The notes under the pieces were generated by a model. The model worked only from the letters and a program-made list of their open reading frames with translations. It was not told the origin of the DNA and made no database searches. Below are positions 1 to 12,949 of a stretch of 64,000 nucleotides of DNA, one piece after another; within the stretch, counting starts at the first letter, position 1, and each line of letters opens with the position of its first letter. Both the position numbers and the translations under genes were made by a program. Source of the stretch: Hyposmocoma kahamanoa (lineage: Eukaryota; Arthropoda; Insecta; Lepidoptera; Cosmopterigidae); the NCBI RefSeq assembly GCF_003589595.1, contig NW_020653713.1, forward strand, positions 586,971 to 650,970, written 5' to 3'.

Positions 1-119
1 TTTGTTGGATTTTCTTGACGGTTGACATGAAAAAAAGCTATAAAAATAATATCAATACTTGCAACTCAAATAAACGGGCTATTTTTCATACTAAAGGTTT
101 GAAACTTCTTTATGCGTAC

Positions 120-330
120 TTGGATCAATGAGAAGAGTGTTTAGGTATGAAATGTGGAGGGATATAAGGGGACAGGAAAAGAAAAGATGGATGGTTTGGG
201 TGAAAAGTGATATGGATAAGAAAGGTGTGAGTATGGAAATTACGGCTGATAGGAGAGAGTGGAAGAAAAATACATATTGAGCTGACCTAGCGTGGAATAA
301 GGACAAGAAGAAAAAAAGAAATAGTAAATA
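120..330 (+). mobile_element. RTE-like LINE, C-terminal remnant
   Basis: A plus-strand reading of this stretch gives short blocks such as KKRWMVWVKSDM and REWKKNTY followed by a stop. These resemble the basic C-terminal tail of endonuclease-reverse transcriptases of RTE-like LINEs common in Lepidoptera. Only the tail is present and it holds stop codons, so this is a dead fragment. Family assignment is by motif recognition only. Confidence 0.6.
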
Positions 331-1250
331 CTCAATACTGTGTATGACGAATGTAATTAGTTTGCGCAAAAACTGTACATTTTTATAAAATTCAATTTGA
401 TCTAATCGTGAAGAGATTTAACAGTGGAGCATCGTCGTCAACCCATTACACATTTCACTACCGAGCAATTTATGTATTGCTACTAAACGAAATAAACGTG
501 AAAGGTACTTATCGCCACAGGGATTCGAGTCGGCGACCTCTCAATTCAGTAGTACCCGCACTCTGAGTAGTAACTCCCACTGGGTTACAGCATCCATGCA
601 CGTAATTAATGGATTACACGCCAAAGTCTCTATCTAATGCGAGGCACTAATCTATTTACCGGTGTAAACACCGCAGTGGCTCTAAAACAGCTGCACTGAA
701 TATGCATGACGCATCACGTACATAAATCTGAACACGATACGATAAATGTTCTTTGTGTTAATTGAATTATGTTAATTGTGATAGCTATTAAATATTCTCG
801 CGCCACCCACCGGGTTATTAGTACATTCCAATTTATGTTATAAATGCGAAAGTTTGGACGTTTATTGCTTAATTACAACCGAAGCCGATCATTGAAATTT
901 ATTTTATACATGTCTTAATATATAAAACGAATTTGATCATTGATAGATGGTCGTAAACGATGGCGCTCACGGGAGAATTTGTGTTATCAAGATGAATAAA
1001 TAGAATATTAATAATATTAACTAGAAAGTCCGGAACGTTTCTTTCAAAGAAATGGAGTACACCTGTGTCACCTGAAAACTACAATTCAGGGCTGTTCATG
1101 GTTAGAGTAAACACACATTTTTTAAACAAACGCATACCATCGAAGACCTCATCGTCGCTTGAAATCAGGAGATTAAACATATAGGGATAAAAAATTTACT
1201 TAGTTGCTGGCTCAGTGACCACAAATGGATCTTGGTTTACGACGCTATTT
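331..1250. other. Spacer with one SINE-like piece
   Basis: AT-rich DNA with no ORF or splice pattern I can support. Apart from a tRNA-like segment near 500-605, annotated separately, I see no structure here. Confidence 0.4.
500..605 (-). mobile_element. tRNA-derived SINE fragment
   Basis: On the minus strand this reads like a tRNA head. A box A-like TAACCCAGTGGG is followed about 40 nt later by a box B-like GACTCGAATCCC. No cloverleaf with intact acceptor pairing is evident, so a tRNA-derived SINE head is more likely than a functional tRNA. Confidence 0.45.
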
Positions 1251-1254
1251 CTTT

Positions 1255-1475
1255 CGGAATAGCACCGATTCCGACCATTCATCAACATTCAGCCCCATCA
1301 GGTCTTTGGTGACTCCATCCTTCCTGCGATAGACGGCCTACTGGACGAAGACGCGCCGATTGCCCCACATACGCTCTTTTGACAGCTCGAGCCTCTCCCA
1401 TCCTTTCCACGTGCCCTGTCCTGCGAGGTTGGGCGGATTTCATTTCCTCGATTACATTCGGCTCAGACACTAGCT
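1255..1475 (-). mobile_element. RTE-like LINE, C-terminal remnant
   Basis: Minus-strand translation contains GHVERMGEARAVKRAYVGQ and a following RPVGR block. This is typical of the RTE-like LINE C-terminus (GHVERM then basic, Gly-rich RPVGRP). The reading frame changes near 1,330 and then hits stops. It is a short inactive fragment. Confidence 0.6.
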
Positions 1476-3129
1476 TTTTGATCTCGCTCTCTAGTTACCA
1501 AATTCTACTTTGATTACCCAGAATCTTTCGAAATATCATAAAATAGGGGTAATAAAAGTCGGTAAATATTCAATATGAAACAATTTCCATTCATAAACCT
1601 GTGCATATTCCTCGCGACCGAGGATTAAAAATAAACCCGTCTCGCGTCCGGGGAAACGAGCCTACGCAACCTGTCTTGCGCCGGCGCTGCTGCCCGCTGC
1701 CCGGCCCACTGGCACTCGCGCCTTGACTGATTACCCGCCACTCATTGCTTTAAGCGACTTAAGTTACCCATTCATTGGACTTTAAGAATTTACACTTTTT
1801 GTTAATTAACACTAGGTAAATGCTATTTTGGTATCTATACCAATAAAGAGTTACCATATACTTGGGGCGATGTTAAAATTTATCGAGGCCATTCCTTTTA
1901 CACAATTAGGTTTTTTTAATGGGAGAGCCATTAGTGGGAGAACGGTTGCTTCTTGATTGCTAGGTAGACCATTCAATTCTTTGTACTTTAATTTCTAAGC
2001 TACGTTTATAAGCTACATTTGTGAATAACAACACCTGTCGCTAACGGCGAAACATGCGAAGTCCCTTAGTAATATTTTTCTAAGATGAGACCCATGCCCA
2101 GCAGTAGAACGTCCAATGAATTGATGGATGCTATATATAATAAGTGCACTGGATACTGACTGTCTATATTGGGTATATTCTTATTAAAAAAAGATCAGAA
2201 AAATTAAGCAGATCGATTTAATTGCGTCAAGAACTATTAGTATATGAGATATATTCAATTTAATTCCTATTGAATATTTCTCTAATAAAATTTAATAAGA
2301 ATTAATTAACAAGGGAAACGATAAATTTACGAAATGGCGCAGTCAGTCCACTTCTATGTAACAAATATAGGAAGTATAAATAACTATAACTTTCATGTCT
2401 TCGTAATTAGTGGTTTGCCATTGTGAGATTCGTATTTAGTGCTACCGCTACCTAATATTTATGTCGAAGTAATGAGAACTGCAACACAATACTACAAGAG
2501 ATAGCGAAGTCAAGGCGAATCGAGTTTTGTGTGTATTCATCGCATATGTTAGGTGAAATACTGAATTATATTGGGGATTATATTTTTTGTACTCAACGTA
2601 TATAAGTCACAGTGATGGTCACGGATCTCAGTTGACTCAATGCGGGTCGGAGACCTTCTTCGTCGTGGGGGTTTCATCACGCTACTAAACATTTACAAAT
2701 TTAATGTGCGTACAAATGACGTGCAAGACTTCACTACTCTTCTTACTTGTTTTTGAAGTCCTTCTTCATTTGAAATAAGAAGCGGTTTGTTAAGTACGTA
2801 AAATTTTCCAGTTACCTGTACAAGTGTCCGTTTATATGAATATAAAAACGGTTGTTTAGAATAAAATCAGCTCTACTTCCGTCTGCTCATGATATCAACT
2901 TCGCGTAAGTAGGCGCAGGCGCCGATATCGTGTCGCCTGTTATCAACCGTGACCAGCGCGTGACGGTATGAGAGGTCGATACGTCACGACGTAGGCATGC
3001 ATTACACATGTTTATATCGTGGAAAACGCCCCTATTAATTACGGGATCCTCCAAGGGTATATTTAGTGACACTCTTAAATAAGATGAGTAAAACATAATG
3101 TTTACCTTCATATAATATTTATTTTATTT
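1476..3129. other. Spacer, mostly unrecognised
   Basis: No supported gene. Near 2,085-2,150 the phrase GAGACCCATGCCCAGCAGT resembles the 3' end found after RTE-like LINE C-termini; a second copy of this phrase occurs near 26,825. The rest is AT-rich with no motif I recognise. Confidence 0.4.
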
Positions 3130-3347
3130 TTTATTTTATTTTAAATAACGCACACATTCAACATAGCCCCGCACTAGGGAAACCCTGTGTCGCGGGTGCC
3201 ATGGACACACACATAGACAACCACAAATTACACCCAAACTCACGAGAGATATAATTGTAGGCCATACAACTATTTCTCTCGGCCCGGGAATCGAACCTGG
3301 GACCTCTGCGTGGCAGTCCGGCATGGTAACCGTTCGGCCACGGAGGC
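3130..3347 (-). mobile_element. tRNA-derived SINE
   Basis: Minus-strand head carries box A TGGCCGAACGG and a perfect box B GGTTCGATTCC, followed by a roughly 130-nt unrelated body and an A-rich tail (AAAATAAAATAAAAAATAAA) at 3,120-3,145. Head, body and A-rich tail are the layout of a tRNA-derived SINE. A related, more damaged copy sits at 43,655-43,768, which supports a dispersed family. The short open frame inside is incidental. Confidence 0.75.
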
Positions 3348-4860
3348 AGTTTATTAGTTTTATTACCGATACAATGTAATTTATTAAATTGTACAGAAAA
3401 AAGGAAATAAGAAACTGAGAATCATTACAGCTAATATGTCACGGTATCTGAATTTTGAGTATTGCAGAGACTCTATTTCTCAAAGCATGTTTTTTTTGTT
3501 TTCGATAAATACAAAACACCACTGACGCCTTGCTGATATGTTCAATATTATATGCACACAGCCTGGGATTGTTTACCAATCCTTTGCCTGTATTGGCATT
3601 GTCATTTCTACCTATTATATTTTTAAATAATAGTTATTAATGTTAAATATTGACAATAACCTATTTACAAAGAGCAATTCCTAAAGTTTCTTATTCATTA
3701 GTTTCTGTGGAATTTGCCAGACGAATGAACGCCAGTCTTTAATCAATATAACAATTTTATGGTTAGTTTATTGACCTATGACGTAAGGATATTTCGGATT
3801 TGTATCTGTACTGCCGTGAGCAATCCTGGACTGCAAAGAGATAGACTCATATTCTGGGTACTTTTTTAAAGAAAAGTAAATTTTCGTTTAACATATGTAG
3901 TTTTACATAAATAATCATTACAAATGAAGCTATGTTAACGACATTTATGGTAATGTTTTAACAGTGCCCGTTAACGTTTCCATCGGCAGAAGCAATTATT
4001 TTCGGAGTCGCTTGACATCCGTTAAAAATATCGTGGTATGGTAGAGTCAACTGTAAATGTGGATTTTCTGTAATACAGGAGCTAGCGTCGCGGACGTCTG
4101 TTTCCCGAAGATAGATTGTTCACACTTTGTGATTCTATGTTAACTTTCAAATTAGTACTTCTGTTATCATGCAAAATGCGTGAGGTTGGGGTTGTTGCAA
4201 GTTTGGTTTGGTTCTTTCATTTTGCATTTGACAGTACATTGTAGCTTGGGCTTGCGTCGTTGAACATGACACTCGCAGTGCGCAATACCACATTGATGTT
4301 TGCTTTACGAAAACCACGCGAAAACAGTATTTGTGGTAATATGTTATTACTCGTTTATATGTGGTAATATGTGTTACTCGAAAAGACCGATTTATGAGCG
4401 CATATGTTTTTAACATATTAAGTTTCTTAAAAAACGAACCAATTAAAAACGACAAAGAATTAGCCAAACTAGAACAGCGATTAAACAACTCTATTATACA
4501 AGTTTAAGTGTAAACCTTGTCCGGACATTAAAACTCAGTGGTCGCATTATCTCGATATAAACTTTTCGATTCAAATTCCATTAAATTCGTACTGCAAAGG
4601 CCAGTCCATTTGATGTCGATTCAAATCGATAGAGCCCAATCGATGTGGGCATAAATTTATACGGGTCCATTATGTCATCGCGCGGCGGCATCGCTCCACT
4701 GCGGGCGTTGGCTTCGCTATGAATATTCAAACAAGTCGAGAACCCGTCTGACCTAACATAAGGTCGCAGTCACATAAGACGAAAACGACTGCATTTGTGC
4801 TTTCAAATCGGATCGAAACCGGAAATGTTTACTTCCTGTAATTGAGACACATGTGATATA
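3348..4860. other. Spacer, nothing recognised
   Basis: AT-rich, with many stops in all frames. A 113-residue open frame on the minus strand at 4,147-4,488 has no recognisable motif or splice context, so I do not call it a gene. Confidence 0.4.
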
Positions 4861-4861
4861 T

Positions 4862-5170
4862 TTATTTATTATTTTTTTTATAATATCAAGTGACGGAATG
4901 AACAAGTCGTGCGCCTGATGATAAGCTACACGCCTGTCCGTAACTGTTGCAGTGCCACGTAGAGCTTTAAATCGCAAAGATCTGAGAGGCACTGCCACTG
5001 CGCCCGTCACCCTGAGACATAAGTTGACAAGTCCCATGTGCCTGTAATTTCACCAGCACCCTTACTTTACTGCACTTTACTGCTTGGCGGCAGGAATAGG
5101 TAAGGTGGCAGTGCTTCCATGGACGAATTCACAAGGACAAGGAGCTCTACTGCTATTAAATTGATATAAT
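4862..5170 (-). repeat. Dispersed repeat family A, copy 1
   Basis: This stretch shares long near-identical blocks with 26,365-26,550, 37,480-38,510, 49,820-50,040 and 53,775-53,970. Shared phrases in element orientation are GACTTGTCAACTTATGTC, GGGCGCAGTGGCAGTGCC and ACAGGCGTGTAGCT. Copy 1 is the fullest, with an extra block (GTAGAGCTC, then a segment containing ACCTTACC) that recurs only in copy 3. It ends in an A-rich run (TATTATAAAAAAA), which suggests a SINE or other retroposed unit, but I do not recognise the family. Confidence 0.7.
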
Positions 5171-6379
5171 AAGCGGTTGATTGAGTCAGTAATGATGCCC
5201 TAAAGCTCATAGGCCCAGTAACTTGAAGTCAAAGATATGAAGAATTAGATCTCAGGACACGATTGGTGTGAACGTGCCTTAAACTTATTATATTCTAATA
5301 CTACGTAATTATTTGTTGTTGTGATCGTAAACGTGAGTCGTTCGTTGAATAGAAGAAACTGGATTCCAATTTCCAATGATGTATCATTTACTTGATAAAT
5401 TTAGCCTCAATCAATAAATAAAAGTAGAAAGGATGAGCAATTTGCAATAGCTTTTTTCTTGGATTCTGTACTTTGTGCCTTTGCCATAAATTTCATTTTT
5501 AATTTACTTCTTAGAGAACCGTCGAGGCACATTCGTCTGTATGGCGTACCATTTCTGCCTCATAACATCCTTATTTCATTTGTGAGATCGCAATACCTAG
5601 GCGGTATTGCAATTTACATTTTCCAATATTAGTGTTACTAGCAAGGATTGGAACAAGTAGAATATACCTATTTATCTAAAACTTCAATTGTGTATTAAAC
5701 ACATTGCAGTAGATATAACCCCCTCTGAAGTCTCGGATGTGGGACACGGAGTTGAAATATTATGCTTTACGGAGAAATTGCATTCAAAGACGTTTAACCG
5801 TTTAAGTTGTTTCCCTCACCTGGGAATCTAACTGAACAAATGTAAAAAAGTCCTGTAATTTTATAATGAAAGGATATAAAAACAAGTGTGTATTTTTCAC
5901 CCAATGGGGTAGACAGAGACCACAGTCATCCAGTTGCTACGACCCTAATACACATCTTCGCTTCATCAACATGGTTGTCTTGACCGAATCTTTCTTTTAA
6001 GACGTACTCCAATTGTAAGATAAGTTCGCCTTGGTCACTCCTTACCAAGTTACCGCTCACTCTCTCCTTGTAAATTTGTTTTGTCAATGTTCTTTCATGC
6101 ATTTCCTCTACAAACCATCAAAGCATCCCTTTTTCTGTCTTTGTCACTCCATCTCCTTCCACGCCGCAAAACAGTTTTATATTTCTATTTACAAAACGTT
6201 TTCCTAAGTACATTTACAGCCAAAAATTTAAAACAAAATCCATTACAATAACTCCAAGGTTTGTGAGGGATGTACTATTTCATCTATTCCAATATCTGGT
6301 CATTAGTTAGTTTAATGGATACCTTTAGATGTAGAAACGTAGTCATAACTGGTTAACCCATCCGCACACTTTCCCTCCA
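5171..6379. other. Spacer with a LINE-like dispersed repeat
   Basis: No gene supported. The block 5,895-6,180 contains CAATGGGGTAGACAGAG and CAGTCATCCAGTTGC, phrases that recur in lepidopteran interspersed repeats as I know them. I cannot assign it to a family. Confidence 0.3.
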
Positions 6380-6386
6380 TAAACAT

Positions 6387-6637
6387 GTCTGACTATTTCG
6401 AAGGTATATACGTCGAAATAGCGATTTGTGCCATACTCAACAGGGAAAGGTCCTATGGCCATATTTTCTCATCGTATGGAAACAGTTAAGGCTCCGAGCG
6501 TGACTGCCGAAGCAATTGCCGTGGGATAGTTGCCCAATGTTGGGAGGAATTTGGACGCCCCGTTAAGCCTGGCCTTATTGCGTGCTAATGCGTGTCAGTT
6601 TGCATAACGTGTAGATACCTTCAAATGCAAGTCAGAC
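6387..6637. repeat. Small foldback MITE
   Basis: The left end (GTCTGACTATTTCGAAGGTA, 6,387 onward) is the imperfect reverse complement of the right end (ending at 6,637 in CAAGTCAGAC, with a TACCTTCAAATG block). The arms are about 28 nt and enclose about 190 nt of non-coding sequence. This matches a short non-autonomous DNA transposon. No clear target-site duplication was found. Confidence 0.5.
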
Positions 6638-8789
6638 TTACGCTGTGAATATAATGAGGAATTGACCTAGGTTGGACTCTGAAGGTATTGGGTTTAAGAG
6701 CATTTTATATTGACGCTATGTAAATTTGAACGGTAGAGTTATTTTCAAATCATTGCACAAACACAAAGTCTCTTGACTTTTTCCACTACAAACATTACTT
6801 TACACTTTTTTTAACTTTTTCGACGGTTACCATTTCTGCCGTCAATACAAGAGACAGACACGTATGGTATTAAGGAAGTAAATTCCGAATATTATCGTTT
6901 ATCGTGGCTTAGAATTATACCCTTATAAAATAATTCTAATTTGGTCTAATAAAATATAATTTTACAAGTGTACTCGTAATATTGAAATGTTGTTTAATTA
7001 CCCATAAGGTCCAATCGGGAAAGGGCCTCCTTGTTTCTATGTATCGTAATTAAATTTAGACCACTCTTAGCTTTACTGTAACAGCGCGTATTATACTATA
7101 AGCAACGAGATCTCGATTGTCTCTGGTACTATTGAGTCTATGAATAAATTATAGAGGCAGTATTTTTCAATTATCTCTCAGATTGACGAGTAGATTGCCG
7201 TACAGCTTCCGGGCTTTATCGAAAGCTGTTTGATAGTTGAAGCACTCGAGACAAAACATTCTTAAGTTTGTCGCCTTTGATACATGACGTGTGTTGTGTA
7301 GACAATTTAATTGACCTGACTTTATGTGGGCCGACGTCTTTCGGCTACAATAGCACCTAATGTCAAGAAGTTATCGCTGCCAGCGGGGAACATAACCCGG
7401 GAGCCTACGGTTTGTCTATACTAATTTAGTGACGATGTCCCGAGTCTTGTACGCCCACGTGCTTCCATTACGGAAGCTCTCTCTTGTCACATTATTATCT
7501 TGTGAATTTAACATAACGTGTTATGAATTTATTTATTAACATACCATTAAGCCCCGTAGTTGGTAACGTAGTTTTAATTCATATAGTTTTGTCTTTGGTT
7601 TCAGATTGAATGAACCTGTCCCGAGACGTGCAGATTTGATTCAATGGTTTGTAATTTTATGACATCATCATTAATATTTTATATGTCTCACTGCAGGGCA
7701 TTGGACTCCTCTAGGGAGCGGATTTTAATGTTGGTTGGGGACTTTTTTATTGTTTCCTTTACGAGAGGTACTGCCACTAAAAACTCGCATATGTACGTAA
7801 CTTAGAAATTAAAGCTATAAAACCTTTCTATTGAAAAGCAGCGGCGCTGGGCTATTGCAGTTGTTTATATACGCAGAGCTATTGTAATAGTTGTTGTTAC
7901 AATTTTCACAAAGAAGAACGTTTAAATAAGTTGTCATGTTGAGTGTCCGACTCTACATATATCTGGGATGTATGCTACGGTCTAAATCGCTTCCCGGTGG
8001 CCACTCACGCTGTACCCTTATGGAATACTTATTACAAGTTGATATCTGCATATCTACACTGCACACTGTACTGTAACAAGACTTAAATAAAACGAGGCCT
8101 TAGGCCCTCGACTAACATCCGGTGACATTTAACTGAAGTACCAACATCGTGGTACAACAACGCAGAAGAAAGCAGTTCTAGTCCTAACAAACGACGTCCA
8201 CTGCTGCCCCGAAGGCACTTTCCTGCTTTATGGAAATATCTTGCTGATTGCGATTCATTGAATAGTTGATACACGATGTTGTAGTGGTAATAAACAGTTC
8301 ATTTTTAGAAAGCGAGTTATAAACACTGTATTGTACCGACACTGGTTGAAATGACGTTGTTTTATGAAAATGTATTATTTAATTCAAACGTCCGGGATAC
8401 CATTACAAATTCTTATTATCAAAATACAATGTTAACTAGAGTACAAGTAATAAACCATTTATGTAATGTTTAAATTGTTTCATCATGTCAACACCTCGAC
8501 CACTTTATTTTCATTACAAATGTTTCCGCTCAGTCAGCGGCTGCGCCCGCGCACGACTTAATAACCGCGGCTTAATTCCGTGGCTAAACGCAAATGGCCC
8601 GCTGGTGAGTAATGTCCTCAACGGTAGAGAGGCCTCACCGCATTATCCAGATGGCTACTGGTTTGTTCTTACTCAATTCAGCCTAAGTGTGTACAACTTA
8701 TTCCTCAAGTAAGCTATATTTCTGACTTTTAAAGGTTCTGACTCGTTGAGTTAGACTCTAGCTATATAATTATTAATACAAAGATCGGA
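6638..8789. other. Spacer, nothing recognised
   Basis: AT-rich with scattered short open frames. None has a motif, signal peptide or splice pattern. The GC-richer patch at 8,530-8,650 carries only a short open frame without recognisable features. Confidence 0.35.
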
Positions 8790-8940
8790 CACTTAGAAAA
8801 ATAAAATTCCTTCGATCCAGCTGGATTTGAACCAGCGTCTTCCAGCAAACTACGAATTTTCTTTGTACTTCTTGCAGATGTTTGTTTTGGTTTTTAACGA
8901 CTTTTTTGTCGTAGCGCCATCTGTGAGAAATCTATTTCTT
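8755..8940 (-). mobile_element. SINE fragment related to the 19.5-kb copy
   Basis: Shares with 19,440-19,690 the phrases AATTATTAATACAAAGATCG, AATTCCTTCGATCC and GTCGTAGCGCCATCT. The tRNA-like core present at 19.5 kb is mostly deleted here. It is a partial copy of the same SINE family. Confidence 0.6.
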
Positions 8941-9664
8941 CACTCAGCCAAGTAGATCTAGCTATATACTAAGTCTACTCACAACTACCTATCCGCGCAC
9001 TTAACACATAATCCGAGGGCGGGGGCGCCTTTCGCGTAATGCGGAGTGAGCAAACTGTGTAGCCATTGAACATTTTGAAAGACAACTCAGATTTTACTGA
9101 CATGTTTATAAAACCATTGTTACTAAAAAATTGTACACAATACTACCACGTGTCACATGCTTATGATAATTTCAGATTGACGTTCGTCGCACGCGCACCC
9201 ACCCGCCGCGCAGCCCGCGTCATTGCCGCATCATTCGGCCGTGCTCATGTTCGCACGAGCTTTATTTCCTCGCCTCGCATATAATTCACGCGTGTTGTTT
9301 ACGCTGCTTATATTTTACTGTCACTGCTGTATGTCAGGATATGAGATGTCAGAATTATTTACTTATGGTGAGCTGTACTTTCGAGCCGACGTACTTCCGT
9401 AATACATACAATGTGCCTGCAGAGTCCTTACAAATCGCATTAGTCGCATGTGACTCTTTCGTTCTCCCTAGAAATCGATAGACGATTTTACTTTAGTATA
9501 ACCGTGAAATTAGTCGGAGCTCATTAGAGAGGCTGATCGCAACACGTTCACACTTCACATCAAATTACCATCCTCGCGGGGCGAGTACCATAAGCCGTTC
9601 AGCGAATACTTGCATAGAGTCTAATTTTTAAAATTCAAATGTAAGTGTGCATTTGACCTCCATC
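8941..9664. other. Spacer, nothing recognised
   Basis: Includes a GC-richer stretch near 9,180-9,290, but no supported gene or repeat. Confidence 0.35.
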
Positions 9665-10335
9665 TCACCTAATGGAAAGTGACGATAAGGTCGACGATGA
9701 AGCATGCACACCTAAATAATGCCTATTCACTCTCGCCTTGAAAAGGTCCAAGTTATAACGTTCAGGAAACAAGTCTGCAGGCAGGGAATTGCATTCCATA
9801 GCCGTTCGCCATATAAATGTGAAAGCGTAACGCTTCGTGCGAATCTTGGGAATATCCACAACATAGGGGTGGAAGCCAAGCCTACGCCTAGTCCCCCGAT
9901 GATGGAAAGGGGAAGGCGGAATTAAATCGTGTAATTCCATCGCACGCTCTCCGTGATATATCCTGTAAAATACCGATAAGCAGGCAACTTTAGGGCGGTG
10001 TTCAAGGCTCTGCAGCTTCGCCTCCACTAATTCCGAGTCACCTATAAACCTCTTGGCACGCTTGTCAATTGAATCCAAGGTGGCCAGTTGGTATGTAGCA
10101 GAGCCATCCCAAAGGTGGCAGTAGTACTCCATACACGACCGGAGTTGTGCTTGATACAGCTGAAGCAACTGTGCTGTCCTTTCCAGGGTGAGGCGTTACT
10201 TCCCGTAACGCCTCACCCTGGAAAGGATGCCAAGTTACCTGACTGCATTTTTAGCCAGGATTCAATGTATCTGCCGAAGTTCATATTGGATGACAGGTCC
10301 ATTCCAAGTAGCTGGAGACGGTCGGCTATCGGTAT
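9665..10335 (-). mobile_element. Non-LTR retrotransposon RT C-terminal fragment
   Basis: Minus-strand translation gives LLQLYQAQLRSCMEYYCHLW, then AKRFIGD, KVACLSVFYRIYHGE, ELHDLIPPSPFHHR and FKARVNRHYLG before the stop. This is the thumb and C-terminal region of a LINE reverse transcriptase. The preceding block LSSNMNFGRYIES lies upstream at about 10,260-10,310 but is separated by a perfect palindrome and out-of-frame sequence. It is 5'-truncated, broken and not functional. Confidence 0.8.
10178..10226. repeat. Perfect 22-bp palindrome, 5-nt loop
   Basis: Arm 10,178-10,199 (starts CCTTTCCAGGG) is the exact reverse complement of 10,205-10,226, with loop TTCCC. It lies inside the LINE RT fragment and disrupts its frame. 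It looks like a local inverted duplication of RT sequence. Confidence 0.9.
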
Positions 10336-10550
10336 GGATATGTTACGAAAAGAGGCAAAATATCATGCTAAAACCCGCACGTCGAAGACGATTCATCATC
10401 CCTGGGAAGTGTGTCACACAATAGCCTAAACCTTTTCCTTAGGGCAGACTCGTGCTCAGTAGTATGGCGTAAGGTTTAACGGTGGTGATGATGATGTGAT
10501 ACAATGCAACTGCAAAATGAGTACTTTTTATTTAGTCTACAATGATGTGT

Positions 10551-10575
10551 ATACATATATATATATATATATATA
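10551..10575. repeat. (AT)n microsatellite
   Basis: A run of alternating A and T, about 25 nt, immediately followed by TAGTG. Confidence 0.85.
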
Positions 10576-12949
10576 GTGTTTTGTTTTTTTGTTATTCAGT
10601 GTTTGTCGGGGTTTTCGTATCATCGAATTAATCTAACCTGATAGACGAATGATACACCACTCAATATTCAAATATCCAATTCCCCGTATAGGATAAATAA
10701 GACCCTATTATCAGATACGCTCGGGATTTATTATCGCATTCGCGATACGCCATCTGAACCGTATTTATTGCTCAGGCCATCAATTTATAACGATCGGAAC
10801 GGTCCAGACAATGCAAATTCGTACTCAGTTATTACGCTAGTATTAAGAAATCTATTTTCCCACAGTTCTAAATGGAATGATTTGGTTTAGTTGTAATTTT
10901 TTGGGGCGTTTCCCAATATGGTGTTAGCATTAATAGATTTAGATTTAATTAATATTGACAGATTTAGAAGTACTTGTCTTTGAAAATCACAAAATTTATT
11001 GCTATTGCTTTAGGCAGGTAATTCCATACCAACTTCAGTCGGTTTCATCATGAATTATCTATTATTAAAAATCATTTGGAAAAACGAAAACTTTTGTGGT
11101 TAGTCATGAATGATTTGTCTAATAAAATAAATGCAGGTTCCATAAGACGGCATGACTTCTCATTATATTCCCGAAATTTCCGAACGTTTCAATGCTCTGA
11201 TCATCCCGAAACCACGGAATTCCGAAATGAAAGGAAAATAATAAAAGTTATATCGTGGTAAGAAACTTGTATATTTCGAGATAATCATTAAAAAAAATTT
11301 ATTTCAAACGCAGAATCACGTAAAAGTATTAAATTATTTAAATATAATCTCTTCGTAAGTACTATCTTTAAATTCCAGCTCTTAAATGGAGTATTTGCAT
11401 GGCATTTAATGTCGCCGGCTGCGCCGGAAACGGTGGCGATGGCGGCGAGTTATTAAGCCAGCCCCAATTACCGCGCGATCCCCGCGCGATGCAACGAGCC
11501 TTTTCATATTTTAATTAATTCCATGATTTGAAGATTGCCACTTTCTACAGAAAACACCTGCTTTGATTAAATTGATAATTTAGAGGTACAAAATATTAAC
11601 TGATGCATGACTGTGGATATAAATAAGAATAACTGTGAATTATTATACTTAGTCATAATTTTATTTCACTATTACTTAAGTGGATTCAGCAAGTTTTTGT
11701 TCAAAGATGTGTATTTGAGTTACACTCTTATGTTAACGCCTGTTTTAATTAATTTAATGAAGAGACAACTGTCCATAGAAACAGAGGAGGCAGCTGTTGT
11801 GGGTTGCGACCTTTGTATACCCTGTGACCTTCATCTATGTCCATGTAAACATGGGTGGCACGGGCTCCAACGTCAGAGCAGTCGAGTACCGCGAAAGGTC
11901 GGCAATATATTGATGTAATTGTAATTATGATCTGAGTTGGGAGGCCCGGAGACCTAAATACAAACTTTTTGATTTAGTTTAGGCTCCAGCTTTCCATAAA
12001 TGTACTCTGTTTTGTAAGTTAGTTCTTTTTGTTAGTACCTAGTTTTAGAACTTTTTGTGAAAGGAGAAATAAACGATGTCATCATTATTATAGTACTTAA
12101 TGCCGTGTCTAGGTTTGCTTAGATAAAGTAAATAACAGTATTCTAGGTAGTACGTACTCTGGAGTCATTGGCGAAACCTTCAGTTAGCATTTCTGCCTTT
12201 TTGAGGCCTTTGGTGGTTTGCTAGCAGCTACTTCCGCTTAGCAAGCTCAGCTAGTCAACAAGTTTTAAGTATATACAATTGAATGATATTACAGTGATTT
12301 AGAGCAGTTAAAAATTATGGTTGTACATCCTTCGTACAAGGAAATAACAAACGTCTAGAAAAACCTCGACTAATAACCCATCTGGGAGATTAGTCGAATG
12401 CCATCTTTCAATGCTGTATTATTCGCGAAGCGACGACAACGACACGCTATAAAAATGCTTCGAGTATGTTCAGTTATATCACACACTGAAAGAAAACATA
12501 ACTTTTCCACCGTCAATTCATAGCAGCTATTAGAAATTCAGTAGATTTAATTAAGATATTGTTTATTCAACAAGTTTGCATCGACGTGAGGTTTTAACCT
12601 TGCATGCATGCCGACTTCCATCTAAGATCCTTCGCTAGATCTATGAGACATTTCTTGTTGGCACCATAGAGATAACTTAAGACCGGTTTAAAAGTAAAGT
12701 ATTCATTTAATTTAAATTGAAAGTTTTATATATAAATAACTTGGCCATTTACTTTCCTGCTTGGGAGTTCAAAAGGTAGTTCACATTGCCGATGCGAGCT
12801 TCGTTATTCTTTTGACTATGGTTATTCTCTCTATGGTTAATATTGATAGTGCTGTGTACCGACTAGGCTCTCGGGTTTCTCTCAGAGAAAATTTAAGGAG
12901 ACTGGTATCATGACTGTGGCATCACAGTACATTTACTGAAATATTTTAT
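10576..12949. other. Spacer; possible retroelement 3' end
   Basis: Around 11,780-12,090 a short open frame has clustered Cys/His (CDLCIPCDLHLCPCKHG) followed by non-coding DNA ending in GGAGAAATAAACGATG. The layout resembles a retroelement 3' end, but I cannot assign it. The rest is unrecognised. Confidence 0.3.

Noticed and set aside
3275..3347. tRNA-like sequence with perfect box B
   Set aside because: Followed by a SINE-type body and an A-rich tail, and repeated in damaged form at 43.7 kb. Acceptor pairing is poor, so not called a tRNA gene.
8485..8712. GC-richer open frame of 75 codons
   Set aside because: No motif, no repeat partner in the window and no splice context.
11607..11918. 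Open frame with clustered Cys (CDLCIPC...CPCKHG), possible zinc finger or small secreted peptide
   Set aside because: Spacing fits no zinc-binding family I know, there is no signal peptide, and the flanks look like retroelement 3' sequence.
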